Below, piece after piece: positions 1 to 11,400 of a DNA stretch of 64,000 nucleotides. This DNA is from Cloeon dipterum (lineage: Eukaryota > Arthropoda > Insecta > Ephemeroptera > Baetidae): NCBI RefSeq assembly GCF_949628265.1, contig NC_088787.1:24976501-25040500 (forward strand), written 5' to 3'. The position numbers and the translations under genes were made by a program. Position 1 is the first letter of the stretch. Every line of letters starts with the position of its first letter. A model generated the notes under the pieces. The model was not told where the DNA came from. It was given only the letters and a program-made list of their open reading frames with translations, and made no database searches.

Positions 1-875
1 AAATACAACGTACGGATTTTAAAAAAAAAATATCCCAGTCTGGATTTTTTTGTATATTGAAATATTTTTAAAAAAATCGATTTTTAGGGCAGTTTGCACT
101 TCCAAATCTCGAGTTCTAAACATCAGAATTGCAAAAACTAACCACCGTTAGACTCGTCCTCACCTGAACTAATGAGCCAAAGTGTTTAGGGGATGCTTTC
201 CTTCATTCCCTTTCAACCCGATTGCTACAATTTTGATAAAAAAAACCATGTTACCATACATGCTCTGGGCTTAAAAATACCTAAAATTATCGAAATTATC
301 CAAAAATTTCAATTAAATTATCACCATGTTGCACCCTACCCTGTCCCTTCTTTTAATAGGAAAATATTTTTAATTAAAATATTTATTAAAACAATAATCC
401 AGAATTATAAAATGTTTTACTTTTTTACGAGGTGATTGAAGTATAGAAGCTTAGGGTGTATATAGGGTGACCACCCCTAAACCATTCAGCCGGTCAGAGG
501 AGATCGAGACGAGTTCAATGGGGGTAGTATATTTAATTTTTGAGTAAAATTGTTTACGCTGCGGACAATTTTTTAGGCTAAATATTTATACTGTACATAC
601 ATGAAAGAAAGTATGCGTTTTAAAACAGTATCAAAATGAAAGTTATGCTATCTTGTTTGTTTGCCGTTGCGTAATTGCAAACTCGTACCCTTTTAATATG
701 CTTCCTATTTTTGCATTTACGTGGAATGTTCGTTTGGTTGTTTTGCCCATATCAAGATTTTTCAGCTTGGTCACCGCATCGTCCGCTTAGGACACGAATT
801 TTAGCATTGTGTTCCACCGCATTTCCCCTCAAAATAGAGTTTTGGCGGCATAATATCTCTCATCATCATATCACA
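1..875. other. AT-rich non-coding left edge
   Basis: No coding signal is convincing here. The short open frames have AT-driven, low-complexity translations. The stretch leads into the putative transposon end at 876. Confidence 0.6.
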
Positions 876-1415
876 CCCTGCGAAAAATCTTCATTGTTTT
901 AATATTAGGGTAATATTATTTCCCAATAACCATTATTGTTTTAATATTGGCGTCTAATGTTATATCAATGTGAAAATGTGACTTTTTTCAATATTGTTCT
1001 AATATTGGCACCAATATTGGCCGCTATCATTGCGTTATTATTAATTTCAAATGGAAATTAAATGATGTCCTAATTTCCGTAGAATATTGGTAATTAGGGG
1101 TTTTCTGAATGAGATACATAGTTTTATTTAATTATTTTATATTTTTATTATATCTAGACAAATTATTGTAACACTTGTAAGTCACAGAAGAGTTATATAA
1201 CTTATAAAAAATTATTTATACGTCATTTCACATAAAACAGTTGGGTTTCTCTCTAGTCACAGCATTCTAGTTTTACAATGTACATTGAAGTGCACAGCAG
1301 GGATTGAGACAAAGTCGTTGGGTTTAAGTAGGGAAATACTTAAAATCAGCACTACATAATACATGTTGGCCACTTAGTCAAATCGTCGTCCTGTCGGGAC
1401 ACAGAGCGACGTCGA

Positions 1416-1840
1416 CACTGGCATGAATAAGGGGTGGTCAGAAATTGATGAGGGACTTGTCATGTGTGCTGATGGCCTGAACTTTATATTATACAGAGCG
1501 GCTATTATTGTTTCCCATTTTTGTCACTGTCAATGCGGCCCGTCGGGCCGAACGATTCGACAAAATCAAAAGTGACACACTAATTAAAATTAATTTGGCA
1601 TTTAATAATAACTGTCAGCTCTAGCATTGTTATTAACGAATTTTGAAAAATTTAAATGCAAAATTAATTTTAATTAGAGTGCCACTTTTGATTTTCTCAA
1701 ATCGTTCGGCCCGACGGGCCGCATTGACAGTGACAAAAATGGGAAACAATAATGGCGGCTCTGTATAATATAAAGTTCAGGCCATTAGCACACATGACAA
1801 GTACCTCATCAATTTCTGACCGCCCTTTTTGGTGCCAGTG
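1416..1840. repeat. Foldback (palindromic) element, about 190-bp arms
   Basis: Bases 1416-1605 are repeated in inverted orientation at about 1652-1840, around a loop of about 46 bp. The arms differ by scattered substitutions and at least one single-base indel, so they have diverged since duplication. Each arm includes a GC-rich core (cggcccgtcgggccgaacga) in otherwise AT-rich sequence. The form resembles a palindromic MITE or a hairpin-RNA locus. The open frames on either strand are by-products of the repeat. Confidence 0.7.
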
Positions 1841-2375
1841 CTCATAAAAGTCATTAATATTTTTTAAGTCAAGGACCAAAGGTTCCAAAACGCCCAAATT
1901 AAAAAAAATGCAGTGAAGTGGTAGCAATAAGGTTTTTTTTATCAATTTTCACCAGTTTCTTGCAGGCCATGTTTTCACTTAAGTTTTCAATATTTTTCTA
2001 AATTGCTCATGCGACTAGAAAAATTGTCTGAGATAAATTTATTGAGAAATTGAGGCAAATGAAAATTTAAAAGGAAATATCTACTTGTAAATTTTGACCA
2101 CTCCGACCTCTAATTTTATATAATATTAATACCTAGGAGGAAATGACAAAAGTCAATTTAATGCGCAATAAATTGGTAAAAATTGAGTTGCTCAAACAGC
2201 AATTAAAAACCAGTGGAGAAAAATACCGGGTGAATACAAATGCAATTCTGCACGAACGCATGACGCAAGGACATAAAATTAATTATTTTGAGTTCCAAAG
2301 TAGTTTATTGGTGTGGCGGTACGTGGGGCCACTTTCGTGGAAGGTGGATGTTCATGGAGCTAGGGTAGTTCTCGA

Positions 2376-2613
2376 TCAGAAAAGACGATTAGGGCAGCAA
2401 CATGAGGAGAAAGTCCACAAGGTAAACGGGTGCGGGTCGTGGATGTCCTTGGGCACTAGGCGGCGACGTGAAAAGTGGCCCGGCTCAAAGCCGACGAACT
2501 TCGCCATCTTCTTGTCCAGCCGCGCATTGTCCTTGTCCCTCTTCCAGCTCGTTCATCGTCTGCTCCACAGGGTCGAAGCCATCCTCGCCCGGCCTGTCAA
2601 CGAAAAATTGCAT
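2376..2613 (-). pseudogene. Frameshifted coding remnant, family not recognised
   Basis: On the minus strand an ATG at 2613 opens a frame containing FDPVEQTMNELEE. Near 2540 the coding-like signal moves to another frame and continues as RDKDNARLDKKMAKFVGFEP and then GHFSRR, stopping at 2376. The two halves read as one charged, probably helical protein interrupted by a short deletion in a run of A and G. GC content is well above the surroundings. I do not recognise the family; it could be a captured host exon or a transposon protein fragment. It lies between the inverted ends at 876 and 3168. Confidence 0.35.
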
Positions 2614-3258
2614 CAAAATTCGATGTTGTATCAAAGTTACGGCTCGTTTTCTCACTGCGTGCAGCAGTAAAAATTTGTAACCGCGAATTGGAATGAAAAC
2701 AAAGTAAAAAACGAATAATTCTCATTACCTGTAATATTTGCTGAACGGTGCGTGTGTTGATAACATCAAGGATCCTTACATGGGTGTATTTTAAACTCTT
2801 AAGAGCAGACAAACGACTCGCAGAACGAAGAACAAAACGAAAATTGCATGAAGCGTAGCCGTTAGCCGTTCAGTGTTTGTTTCTTGATGCGGTGATGGCG
2901 GACGGAGTAGCAGAGTGTGCGACTCGTGCGACTCATGGATGCGCACGCATTCACGCATGCGCACTGATATCATTGAATTAACATTGGTGTAATATTAAAA
3001 CAAGCTTAAGATAATAACTTATTTACATTTGTTTTTCATTATTTTTTTAATATTACCGCAACATTGTGTTGCAATCATTTTTTATTCATCATTTATTAAC
3101 ATTATTCCAATAATGCTTATGATTAAATTATCATTGGTATTATTGGCTAATGAAGATTTTTCGCAGGGCAGGCTTACCATTGGTTCAATAATTTTAGGAA
3201 CATTATTTTTTAAAACAGTCATGACTTCACATGTTTGATTGCATCCGTATTTCTAGGG

Positions 3259-4377
3259 AGAGCCAAAAGTTCAGTATATGTGATATCATTTTCGTAAGCG
3301 TGTATACCGGATATACAGCTTTGCCTAATGTTCTTCCAACCTGGCGGAGGGCTGTTTTTGCACGTTCAAAATGTTCATCGCGTTGTGCAAGGTTTTCGCA
3401 ATTTTTATAGGTAGATGCGACTTGTCAGCTTTTTCCACTTGACTTTAACCAAAAGGATCACCCTTTACCGACATGGCAGTCTGCGTCCGTAGCCTTTTAC
3501 TTGATTTATTTTAAAATTATCGTACTTTTCTTTAAATCAGCAGTGCGACGTCACAACTTAAATTATTACGTGGCTCGCAAGCAACTCCAAATTCCCGGGG
3601 AACCATCGTTTTTGCGGCCGTAGCTTGTCCGAATATAACGCTCTTACAATTAGAGTTGTGCGAAAACCGCCTGCAATTTTGGCTACAGAGATGCGACTTG
3701 ATGGCGGTGTTTCGGGATGTTACACTTATGATATGTAATGACGTGAATTTTAAATATTATGGGACAATCCAGCGGTTCATTGCGCGGGTCCAAATTAAGC
3801 AAAAAATCATTGCGGGAGCTCACCTTCCACAGTGCGGTTCTAAATTCTGAATAAATCGCGGAAACCGAAAAATGTTGCTGTGGCGCTGCGCGGCGCCGCA
3901 CCGTTGCGGCTCTCTGCCAGAGCCAAATCCACTTAAAGGCGCCAATAATTAGCGATGATACCGACAAAACCACTTAAAAACAGTTCTCAGGTGGTGCGAC
4001 CGGTTGGTGACAGGCGAGGGTGAATAATCGTCGCAGTGTATCGTCAAATGTGACAGAAATCGCAGGAAAAAGCATTAAGAACGCGCCGCAGATAGGATTT
4101 CCGGTCGAGTTACCCTGAAAAAGGTCGTTTTGGTATTCCAGGTAAAAGTCGGAAAAAGACCTATCCGATGAGGGGTCGTGGTCGACGATGGGACTAAGGG
4201 CAGAATTTAAACACAAATCAACCAAAAATGGTGTGCTTGCGCGCAGGCCGTAAACACGCGCCCTTGTGCACGGCACACTACAGCTGCACCCTGCACATCA
4301 TCTCCGCGAGCGCAAAACAAAACAAAAAAAACACACACAAAATTAATTTTAGCAAAGTTCCAATGATTGAACTGTAA
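3259..4377 (+). repeat. Left arm of 1,119-bp inverted repeat
   Basis: This arm is the reverse complement of 6275-7393. Paired positions always add up to 10652, so no indel separates the arms, and the stretches I compared base by base, including both ends, were identical. The arm is richer in GC than its surroundings. Similarity stops abruptly at 3258/7394 and at 4378/6274. I found no family protein in it. Its longest open frame, on the minus strand, is described under the right arm. Confidence 0.93.
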
Positions 4378-4545
4378 CTCGAGAAAATTAATTAAAACTC
4401 CGGAAAAAAGTCAATTTTGAGGGTTAAAAATTCGAGGAGTGTCTCCTGAAGGGAGTTCGATCTCCAAACCCTTGCCACTTCCTTTAGACTAATAAATGCT
4501 ATATTTCCTGCGAATTTGAATAATTTTCACCGTTCCTAACTCGAG
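4378..4545 (-). repeat. Single inverted copy of the 162-bp satellite monomer
   Basis: CTCGAG at 4378 and again at 4540 are exactly 162 bp apart, and the sequence between is the reverse complement of one satellite monomer from the array at 8446-13617. It matches the rarer subtype with the agcatttattagtctaaagg and gacactcctcg variants. It begins at the first base after the left arm of the large inverted repeat. Confidence 0.9.
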
Positions 4546-6274
4546 AAAATTAAAACTTATTTTTTCCATTTTCAAAATTTTGACCGGCGGCTGGCGTGCC
4601 TGGCGAGCTAGAACCAAAGCGCCTGCATGGCCAAGATTTGGCGAGGCTGGCTGATGTAAGTGCTCTAGTATACGTTTCGATTTTTATTTAGAAGTCAAAT
4701 ATTTAAAAAATTATCAAGAAAAAAATTAATGTCGAACTGATTTGTTCAAAAGGGAAAAAAGGTAATATTAATCTGAAAAAAAATATTTATTGTTCTGAAC
4801 CTCTGACAAGAGTGAATTTTGAGGAACACACAGATTTTAGTAGCGCAACCATATTCAACTGTCAAATTTTCCCAGTTTTCCAAAATAATGAGGCCAGAGT
4901 AGGTCGATTACTGATGTATTTGACGTCACTCCAAACATTTCTGATGTCGTATAAATATACTAATCTACTAAAATACGCATAATCCGTATAATGAAAAATC
5001 TGTTGAAAATAAATGGCAGCTTCCTCGGTGAATAGCGAGCTTTATATTTTTCCGTATTTCTACACAACAGAAAAAATATCCTACTCAACTAGTTTCGGCT
5101 ACTGGTTCTAGTCCTAATTCATGAGCTTCCTCTCCCGACTAGGGGCTGAGCAGGACATTATTTCTGTAGAAATGCGGATAAAAGAACAGCTCGCTATCAG
5201 GGTTGTATTTGTATTAATAACACCACCCGATTTTTTCAACCACTGGTTTTTAACGGTTTCTACCACCCAATTTTTACCAATTTATTGCGCAAGAAATTCA
5301 AGAAATGAATTTATTCCATTTTCCCCTTATGGACATCTAAGATTTTCGGTGGAAAGTGGTCTAATCTTCCTCAACTGTACACATTTTTTTCTTTTAAATT
5401 GCCATATTTGCTGCCTCAATTTCTCCAAAAAGTTCCCTAAAAAAATTTTGAGGTCGAGGTCATCAGCAAATAATTAGAAAATTATTGAAAACGGAAATGC
5501 AAACATGGCCTGGAAGAAAATGGTAAAAAATTGAAAAAAATAACGTTCTTACCACTGCACTGTTTTTTTTAAATGCCGGTCTTTTGCAGCCCTGCTCTCT
5601 ATCCACCGAGGAAACTACCTTTTATTTCATTTGAAAATTATAAAAGTTCGGGGAGGGGGGGGGGGGGGGTTAGTGGGCCGCGGTGGCTCGGTGGGCCGCG
5701 AAAATCAACAGTCCCCGGTAAAAAATGGTGCCAGTCCGGGCCTGTCTAGAAACCAATTTTCAGATTTTTAGAGCTCATAGAAAAAAAAGAAAACTATTTT
5801 TTTGTATTTTCAGGCTTAGACACCTTCCTATTTCCGGCGGCAATATCTTGGGTCCAGGAAGAAAATTTAAAAAATAGATTTGGAGTCGATGAGGAATAGA
5901 TCTGGAATCTATTTGAGACTAAATATGAGCTGTCATATCAAATCAAAATCCTAGAACAAGTGAAGTTTTGAAGTTTGAAAAATGTTATCTTTTCGTTTTC
6001 CCATAATATGGATAACATGGGAAATTATGGGAATTTTTAGTACTAATTATAATTCGGCTACGATTACTACCAAATCGTCTTCTAATACACGAACAATGAT
6101 GCGAAACCTAGTTAGTATTTTTCTATCCCACATAAGCGAAATATGGCGATTTTTTAAAAGTCGGCATTGCTCTCCACACCAACGAGCAGCACATGGGCGC
6201 CGCTGACCTCCTTGGCCAATTTGTTTCCGTTTTGGCCATTGAATCACACTGGGGGAGTAACAAGTGACTTAAAT
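4546..6274. other. Spacer of the large inverted repeat, no gene seen
   Basis: This AT-rich stretch carries scattered short open frames with no recognisable product. It includes one copy of a dispersed repeat (5047-5205) and a run of about 18 G interrupted once near 5655-5672, a typical slippage site. The spacer has no counterpart elsewhere in the window apart from the satellite monomer at its left end and that dispersed repeat. Confidence 0.6.
5047..5205. repeat. Dispersed repeat, copy 1
   Basis: The stretch from ccgtatttctac through gggctgag to acagctcgctat resembles 37358-37450 (gtatttctacag, gttcggctgctggtt, gggctgag). More weakly it resembles 20240-20345 (cgtatttctatac, acagctcgctatg). 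Similarity is partial and was judged by eye; the element limits are unknown. Confidence 0.45.
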
Positions 6275-7393
6275 TTACAGTTCAATCATTGGAACTTTGC
6301 TAAAATTAATTTTGTGTGTGTTTTTTTTGTTTTGTTTTGCGCTCGCGGAGATGATGTGCAGGGTGCAGCTGTAGTGTGCCGTGCACAAGGGCGCGTGTTT
6401 ACGGCCTGCGCGCAAGCACACCATTTTTGGTTGATTTGTGTTTAAATTCTGCCCTTAGTCCCATCGTCGACCACGACCCCTCATCGGATAGGTCTTTTTC
6501 CGACTTTTACCTGGAATACCAAAACGACCTTTTTCAGGGTAACTCGACCGGAAATCCTATCTGCGGCGCGTTCTTAATGCTTTTTCCTGCGATTTCTGTC
6601 ACATTTGACGATACACTGCGACGATTATTCACCCTCGCCTGTCACCAACCGGTCGCACCACCTGAGAACTGTTTTTAAGTGGTTTTGTCGGTATCATCGC
6701 TAATTATTGGCGCCTTTAAGTGGATTTGGCTCTGGCAGAGAGCCGCAACGGTGCGGCGCCGCGCAGCGCCACAGCAACATTTTTCGGTTTCCGCGATTTA
6801 TTCAGAATTTAGAACCGCACTGTGGAAGGTGAGCTCCCGCAATGATTTTTTGCTTAATTTGGACCCGCGCAATGAACCGCTGGATTGTCCCATAATATTT
6901 AAAATTCACGTCATTACATATCATAAGTGTAACATCCCGAAACACCGCCATCAAGTCGCATCTCTGTAGCCAAAATTGCAGGCGGTTTTCGCACAACTCT
7001 AATTGTAAGAGCGTTATATTCGGACAAGCTACGGCCGCAAAAACGATGGTTCCCCGGGAATTTGGAGTTGCTTGCGAGCCACGTAATAATTTAAGTTGTG
7101 ACGTCGCACTGCTGATTTAAAGAAAAGTACGATAATTTTAAAATAAATCAAGTAAAAGGCTACGGACGCAGACTGCCATGTCGGTAAAGGGTGATCCTTT
7201 TGGTTAAAGTCAAGTGGAAAAAGCTGACAAGTCGCATCTACCTATAAAAATTGCGAAAACCTTGCACAACGCGATGAACATTTTGAACGTGCAAAAACAG
7301 CCCTCCGCCAGGTTGGAAGAACATTAGGCAAAGCTGTATATCCGGTATACACGCTTACGAAAATGATATCACATATACTGAACTTTTGGCTCT
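6275..7393 (-). repeat. Right arm of 1,119-bp inverted repeat
   Basis: Reverse complement of 3259-4377. On the plus strand it holds an open frame from 6376 to 6678 (100 codons to a TAA), which continues in the same frame for another 96 codons to 6969. The two form one frame of about 197 codons split by a single stop. The translation (for example FLVDLCLNSALSPIVDHDPS, later FKWIWLWQRAATVRRRAAPQ) matches no family I know. It may be an ancient coding exon or a chance frame in GC-rich repeat DNA. Confidence 0.93.
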
Positions 7394-8445
7394 TACTTTT
7401 GGTTAAGGAAGGCTGTGCAAAAGTGTAAACCGATCCTTTATTTTATATGTAGGAGCCAATAATTTATCAAAAAACGTCACAAGATGAATTGATTTTTTTG
7501 CTCTTTTTATCCCTGTCCGAGGAGCGGGAAGGGCGCGCACTGCACTAGCACGAATGCTGAAACCCGGGTCCCAATAACAGCGCGAACGGATAACATGGGC
7601 GCACCAGGCCGCACAGGGACCCAGCCCACTGAAGGGCCACTTGCCTTCGCACCGAGGACTGCATTGAAACGCTAGACATCGTCCCGTGAAGCCACGCATG
7701 CTGGAAAAAGGTGCAAACCAGCAAGTAGCGAGTTGGCGCCGGTTCGCCTCCAAGCCCGTTGAGAAATTTGAGCATTTCGACATTTCGAGTCACTATAAAC
7801 TAACCACCTTTTTGCCATGTCTGACATTGGGTAGCCAGTATTACATCTCCCAACTGCTCAAATTTACCTCCCATTGCTTTGACACTCCTTTGTTAATCGC
7901 ACACACTTGAAATTTGCTTCAACCTTTGAATTTGCGGCCGTAACTTGCCAATTCTTTACCGGTACTCTGCGCACCCCTGCGCATCTTCTGAAGGGTGGCT
8001 TACAATTAGTAGCCCGTTGAAGGAGTTTTTCCATGTTGGCACTTTCTGCAATATTAACCACCAAGCCCGCACCTGATCCCGTATTAATTTTTTTTTAATA
8101 TGATTCAATATATATCAGGTGCACGTTGCCCCCTGTTTACAGGGTCGTTCCTTAATACTTTGACATAAAAAACAACCTCGTAGAGCAGGTGCGAAATGAA
8201 GTTCATTTCTAGAGTTCAAAAAGGCGCTGAAAACATTTGTTTCCTCTAACAAATTTTTAAATTGATTGAATATCTCGATTTCAGACTATAATATTAATGT
8301 AGTAAAACATATACTATTTGTATACCCTCGTAAACAATAAAAATGTACACAATTAAACACTATATTATGTTTCAGAGATATATATTGTTATCTTTTTTCT
8401 ATAAATTTTTAAAACTTCATTTAATCGCTTTTTTAGCCAATTATT
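7394..8445. other. Region between inverted repeat and satellite; diverged arm fragment
   Basis: No gene is supported. Around 7930-8015 the sequence ttgcggccgtaacttgcc, followed by cttacaattag, echoes the arm sequence near 3614-3653 (ttgcggccgtagcttgtcc, then cttacaattag) in the same orientation as the left arm. This suggests an older, eroded relative of the arm next to the right copy. Confidence 0.4.
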
Positions 8446-11400
8446 TATTTTCTCGAGTTAGGAACGATTAAATTGGTTAAAACTCGCAAGGAAATATTGT
8501 ATTAATTAGTCTAAATGAATTGAGTAGAGGTTAGAGATCGAACTCCCTTCAGGAGCCACCCATCGAATTTTTAACCCTCAAAATTGACCCTTTTCCGGAG
8601 TTTTAATTAATTTTCTCGAGTTAGGAACGGTGAAAATTATTCAAACTCGCAGGAAATATTGCTTTTATCGGTTTAAATAAATTAAAAAGGGTTTGGAGAT
8701 CGAACTCCCTTCAGGAGCCACCCATCGAATTTTTAACCCTCAAAATTGACCCTTTTCCGGAGTTTTAATTAATTTTCTCGAGTTAGGAACGGTGAAAATT
8801 ATTCAAACTCGCAGGAAATATTGCTTTTATCGGTTTAAATAAATTAAAAAGGGTTTGGAGATCGAACTCCCTTCAGGAGCCACCCCTCGAATTTTTAACC
8901 CTCAAAATTGACCCTTTTCCGGAGTTTTAATTAATTTTCTCGAGTTAGGAACGGTGAAAATTATTCAAACTCGCAGGAAATATTGCTTTTATCGGTTTAA
9001 ATAAATTAAAAAGGGTTTGGAGATCGAACTCCCCTCAGGAGCCACCCCTCGAATTTTTAACCCTCAAAATTGACCCTTTTCCGGAGTTTTAATTAATTTT
9101 CTCGAGTTAGGAACGGTGAAATTCATTCAAACTCGCAAGAAATATTGCATTTATTAGTCTAAAGGAAGTGGCAAGGGTTTCGAGATCGAACTCCCCTCAG
9201 GAGCCACCCCTCGAATTTTTAATCCTCAAAATTGACTCTTTTCCGGAGTTTTAATTAATTTTCTCGAGTTAGGAACGGTGAAAATTATTCAAATTCGCAG
9301 GAAATATTGCTTTTATCGGTTTAAATAAATTAAAAAGGGTTTGGAGATCGAACTCCCCTCAGGAGCCACCCCTCGAATTTTTAACCCTCAAAATTGACCC
9401 TTTTCCGGAGTTTTAATTAATTTTCTCGAGTTAGGAACGGTGAAAATTATTCAAATTCGCAGGAAATATAGCATTTATTAGTCTAAAGGAAGTGGCAAGG
9501 GTTTGGAGATCGAACTCCCTTCAGGAGACACTCCTCGAATTTTTAACCCTCAAAATTGACCCTTTTCCGGAGTTTTAATTAATTTTCTCGAGTTAGGAAC
9601 GGTGAAATTCATTCAAACTCACAAGAAATATTGCATTTATTAGTCTAAAGGAAGTGGCAAGGGTTTGGAGATCGAACTCCCCTCAGGAGCCACCCCTCGA
9701 ATTTTTAATCCTCAAAATTGACTCTTTTCCGGAGTTTTAATTAATTTTCTCGAGTTAGGAACGGTGAAAATTATTCAAACTCGCAGGAAATATTGCTTTT
9801 ATCGGTTTAAATAAATTCAAAAGGGTTTGGAGATCGAACTCCCTTCAGGAGCCACCCCTCGAATTTTTAACCCTCAAAATTGACCCTTTTCCGGAGTTTT
9901 AATTAATTTTCTCGAGTTAGGAACGGTGAAAATTATTCAAACTCGCAGGAAATATTGCTTTTATAGGTTTAAATAAATTCAAAAGGGTTTGGAGATCGAA
10001 CTCCCTTCAGGAGCCACCCCTCGAATTTTTAACCCTCAAAATTGACCCTTTTCCGGAGTTTTAATTAATTTTCTCGAGTTAGGAACGGTGAAAATTATTC
10101 AAACTCGCAGGAAATATTGCTTTTATCGGTTTAAATAAATTCAAAAGGGTTTGGAGATCGAACTCTCTTCAGGAGCCACCCCTCGAATTTTTAACCCTCA
10201 AAATTGACCCTTTTCCGGAGTTTTAATTAATTTTCTCGAGTTAGGAACGGTGAAAATTATTCAAACTCGCAGGAAATATTGCTTTTATAGGTTTAAATAA
10301 ATTCAAAAGGGTTTGGAGATCGAACTCCCTTCAGGAGCCACCCCTCGAATTTTTAACCCTCAAAATTGACCCTTTTCCGGAGTTTTAATTAATTTTCTCG
10401 AGTTAGGAACGGTGAAAATTATTCAAACTCGCAGGAAATATTGCTTTTATAGGTTTAAATAAATTAAAAAGGGTTTGGAGATCGAACTCCCTTCAGGAGC
10501 CACCCCTCGAATTTTTAACCCTCAAAATTGACCCTTTTCCGGAGTTTTAATTAATTTTCTCGAGTTAGGAACGGTGAAAATTATTCAAACTCGCAGGAAA
10601 TATTGCTTTTATCGGTTTAAATAAATTAAAAAGGGTTTGGACATCGAACTCCCTTCAGGAGCCACCCATCGAATTTTTAACCCTCAAAATTGACCCTTTT
10701 CCGGAGTTTTAATTAATTTTCTCGAGTTAGGAACGGTGAAAATTATTCAAACTCGCAGGAAGTATTGCTTTTATCGGTTTAAATAAATTAAAAAGGGTTT
10801 GGAGATCGAACTCCCTTCAGGAGCCACCCCTCGAATTTTTAACCCTCAAAATTGACCCTTTTCCGGAGTTTTAATTAATTTTCTCGAGTTAGGAACGGTG
10901 AAAATTATTCAAACTCGCAGGAAATATTGCTTTTATAGGTTTAAATAAATTCAAAAGGGTTTGGAGATCGAACTCCCTTCAGGAGCCACCCCTCGAATTT
11001 TTAACCCTCAAAATTGACCCTTTTCCGGAGTTTTAATTAATTTTCTCGAGTTAGGAACGGTGAAAATTATTCAAACTCGCAGGAAATATTGCTTTTATAG
11101 GTTTAAATAAATTAAAAAGGGTTTGGAGATCGAACTCCCTTCAGGAGCCACCCCTCGAATTTTTAACCCTCAAAATTGACCCTTTTCCGGAGTTTTAATT
11201 AATTTTCTCGAGTTAGGAACGGTGAAAATTATTCAAACTCGCAGGAAATATTGCTTTTATCGGTTTAAATAAATTCAAAAGGGTTTGGAGATCGAACTCT
11301 CTTCAGGAGCCACCCCTCGAATTTTTAACCCTCAAAATTGACTCTTTTCCGGAGTTTTAATTAATTTTCTCGAGTTAGGAACGGTGAAAATTATTCAAAC

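Larger units (their letters stand above)
876..3168. mobile_element. Candidate decayed DNA transposon with 20-bp inverted ends
   Basis: The 20-mer ccctgcgaaaaatcttcatt at 876-895 recurs as its exact reverse complement at 3149-3168. Both inner flanks (about 896-1090 and 2970-3148) are rich in short AATATT/CCAATAAT-type motifs in both orientations, as in the subterminal repeats of cut-and-paste transposons. The interior carries a foldback element (1416-1840) and a frameshifted coding remnant (2376-2613). I see no clear target-site duplication and no recognisable transposase, so the superfamily is open and the termini are inferred. Confidence 0.4.
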
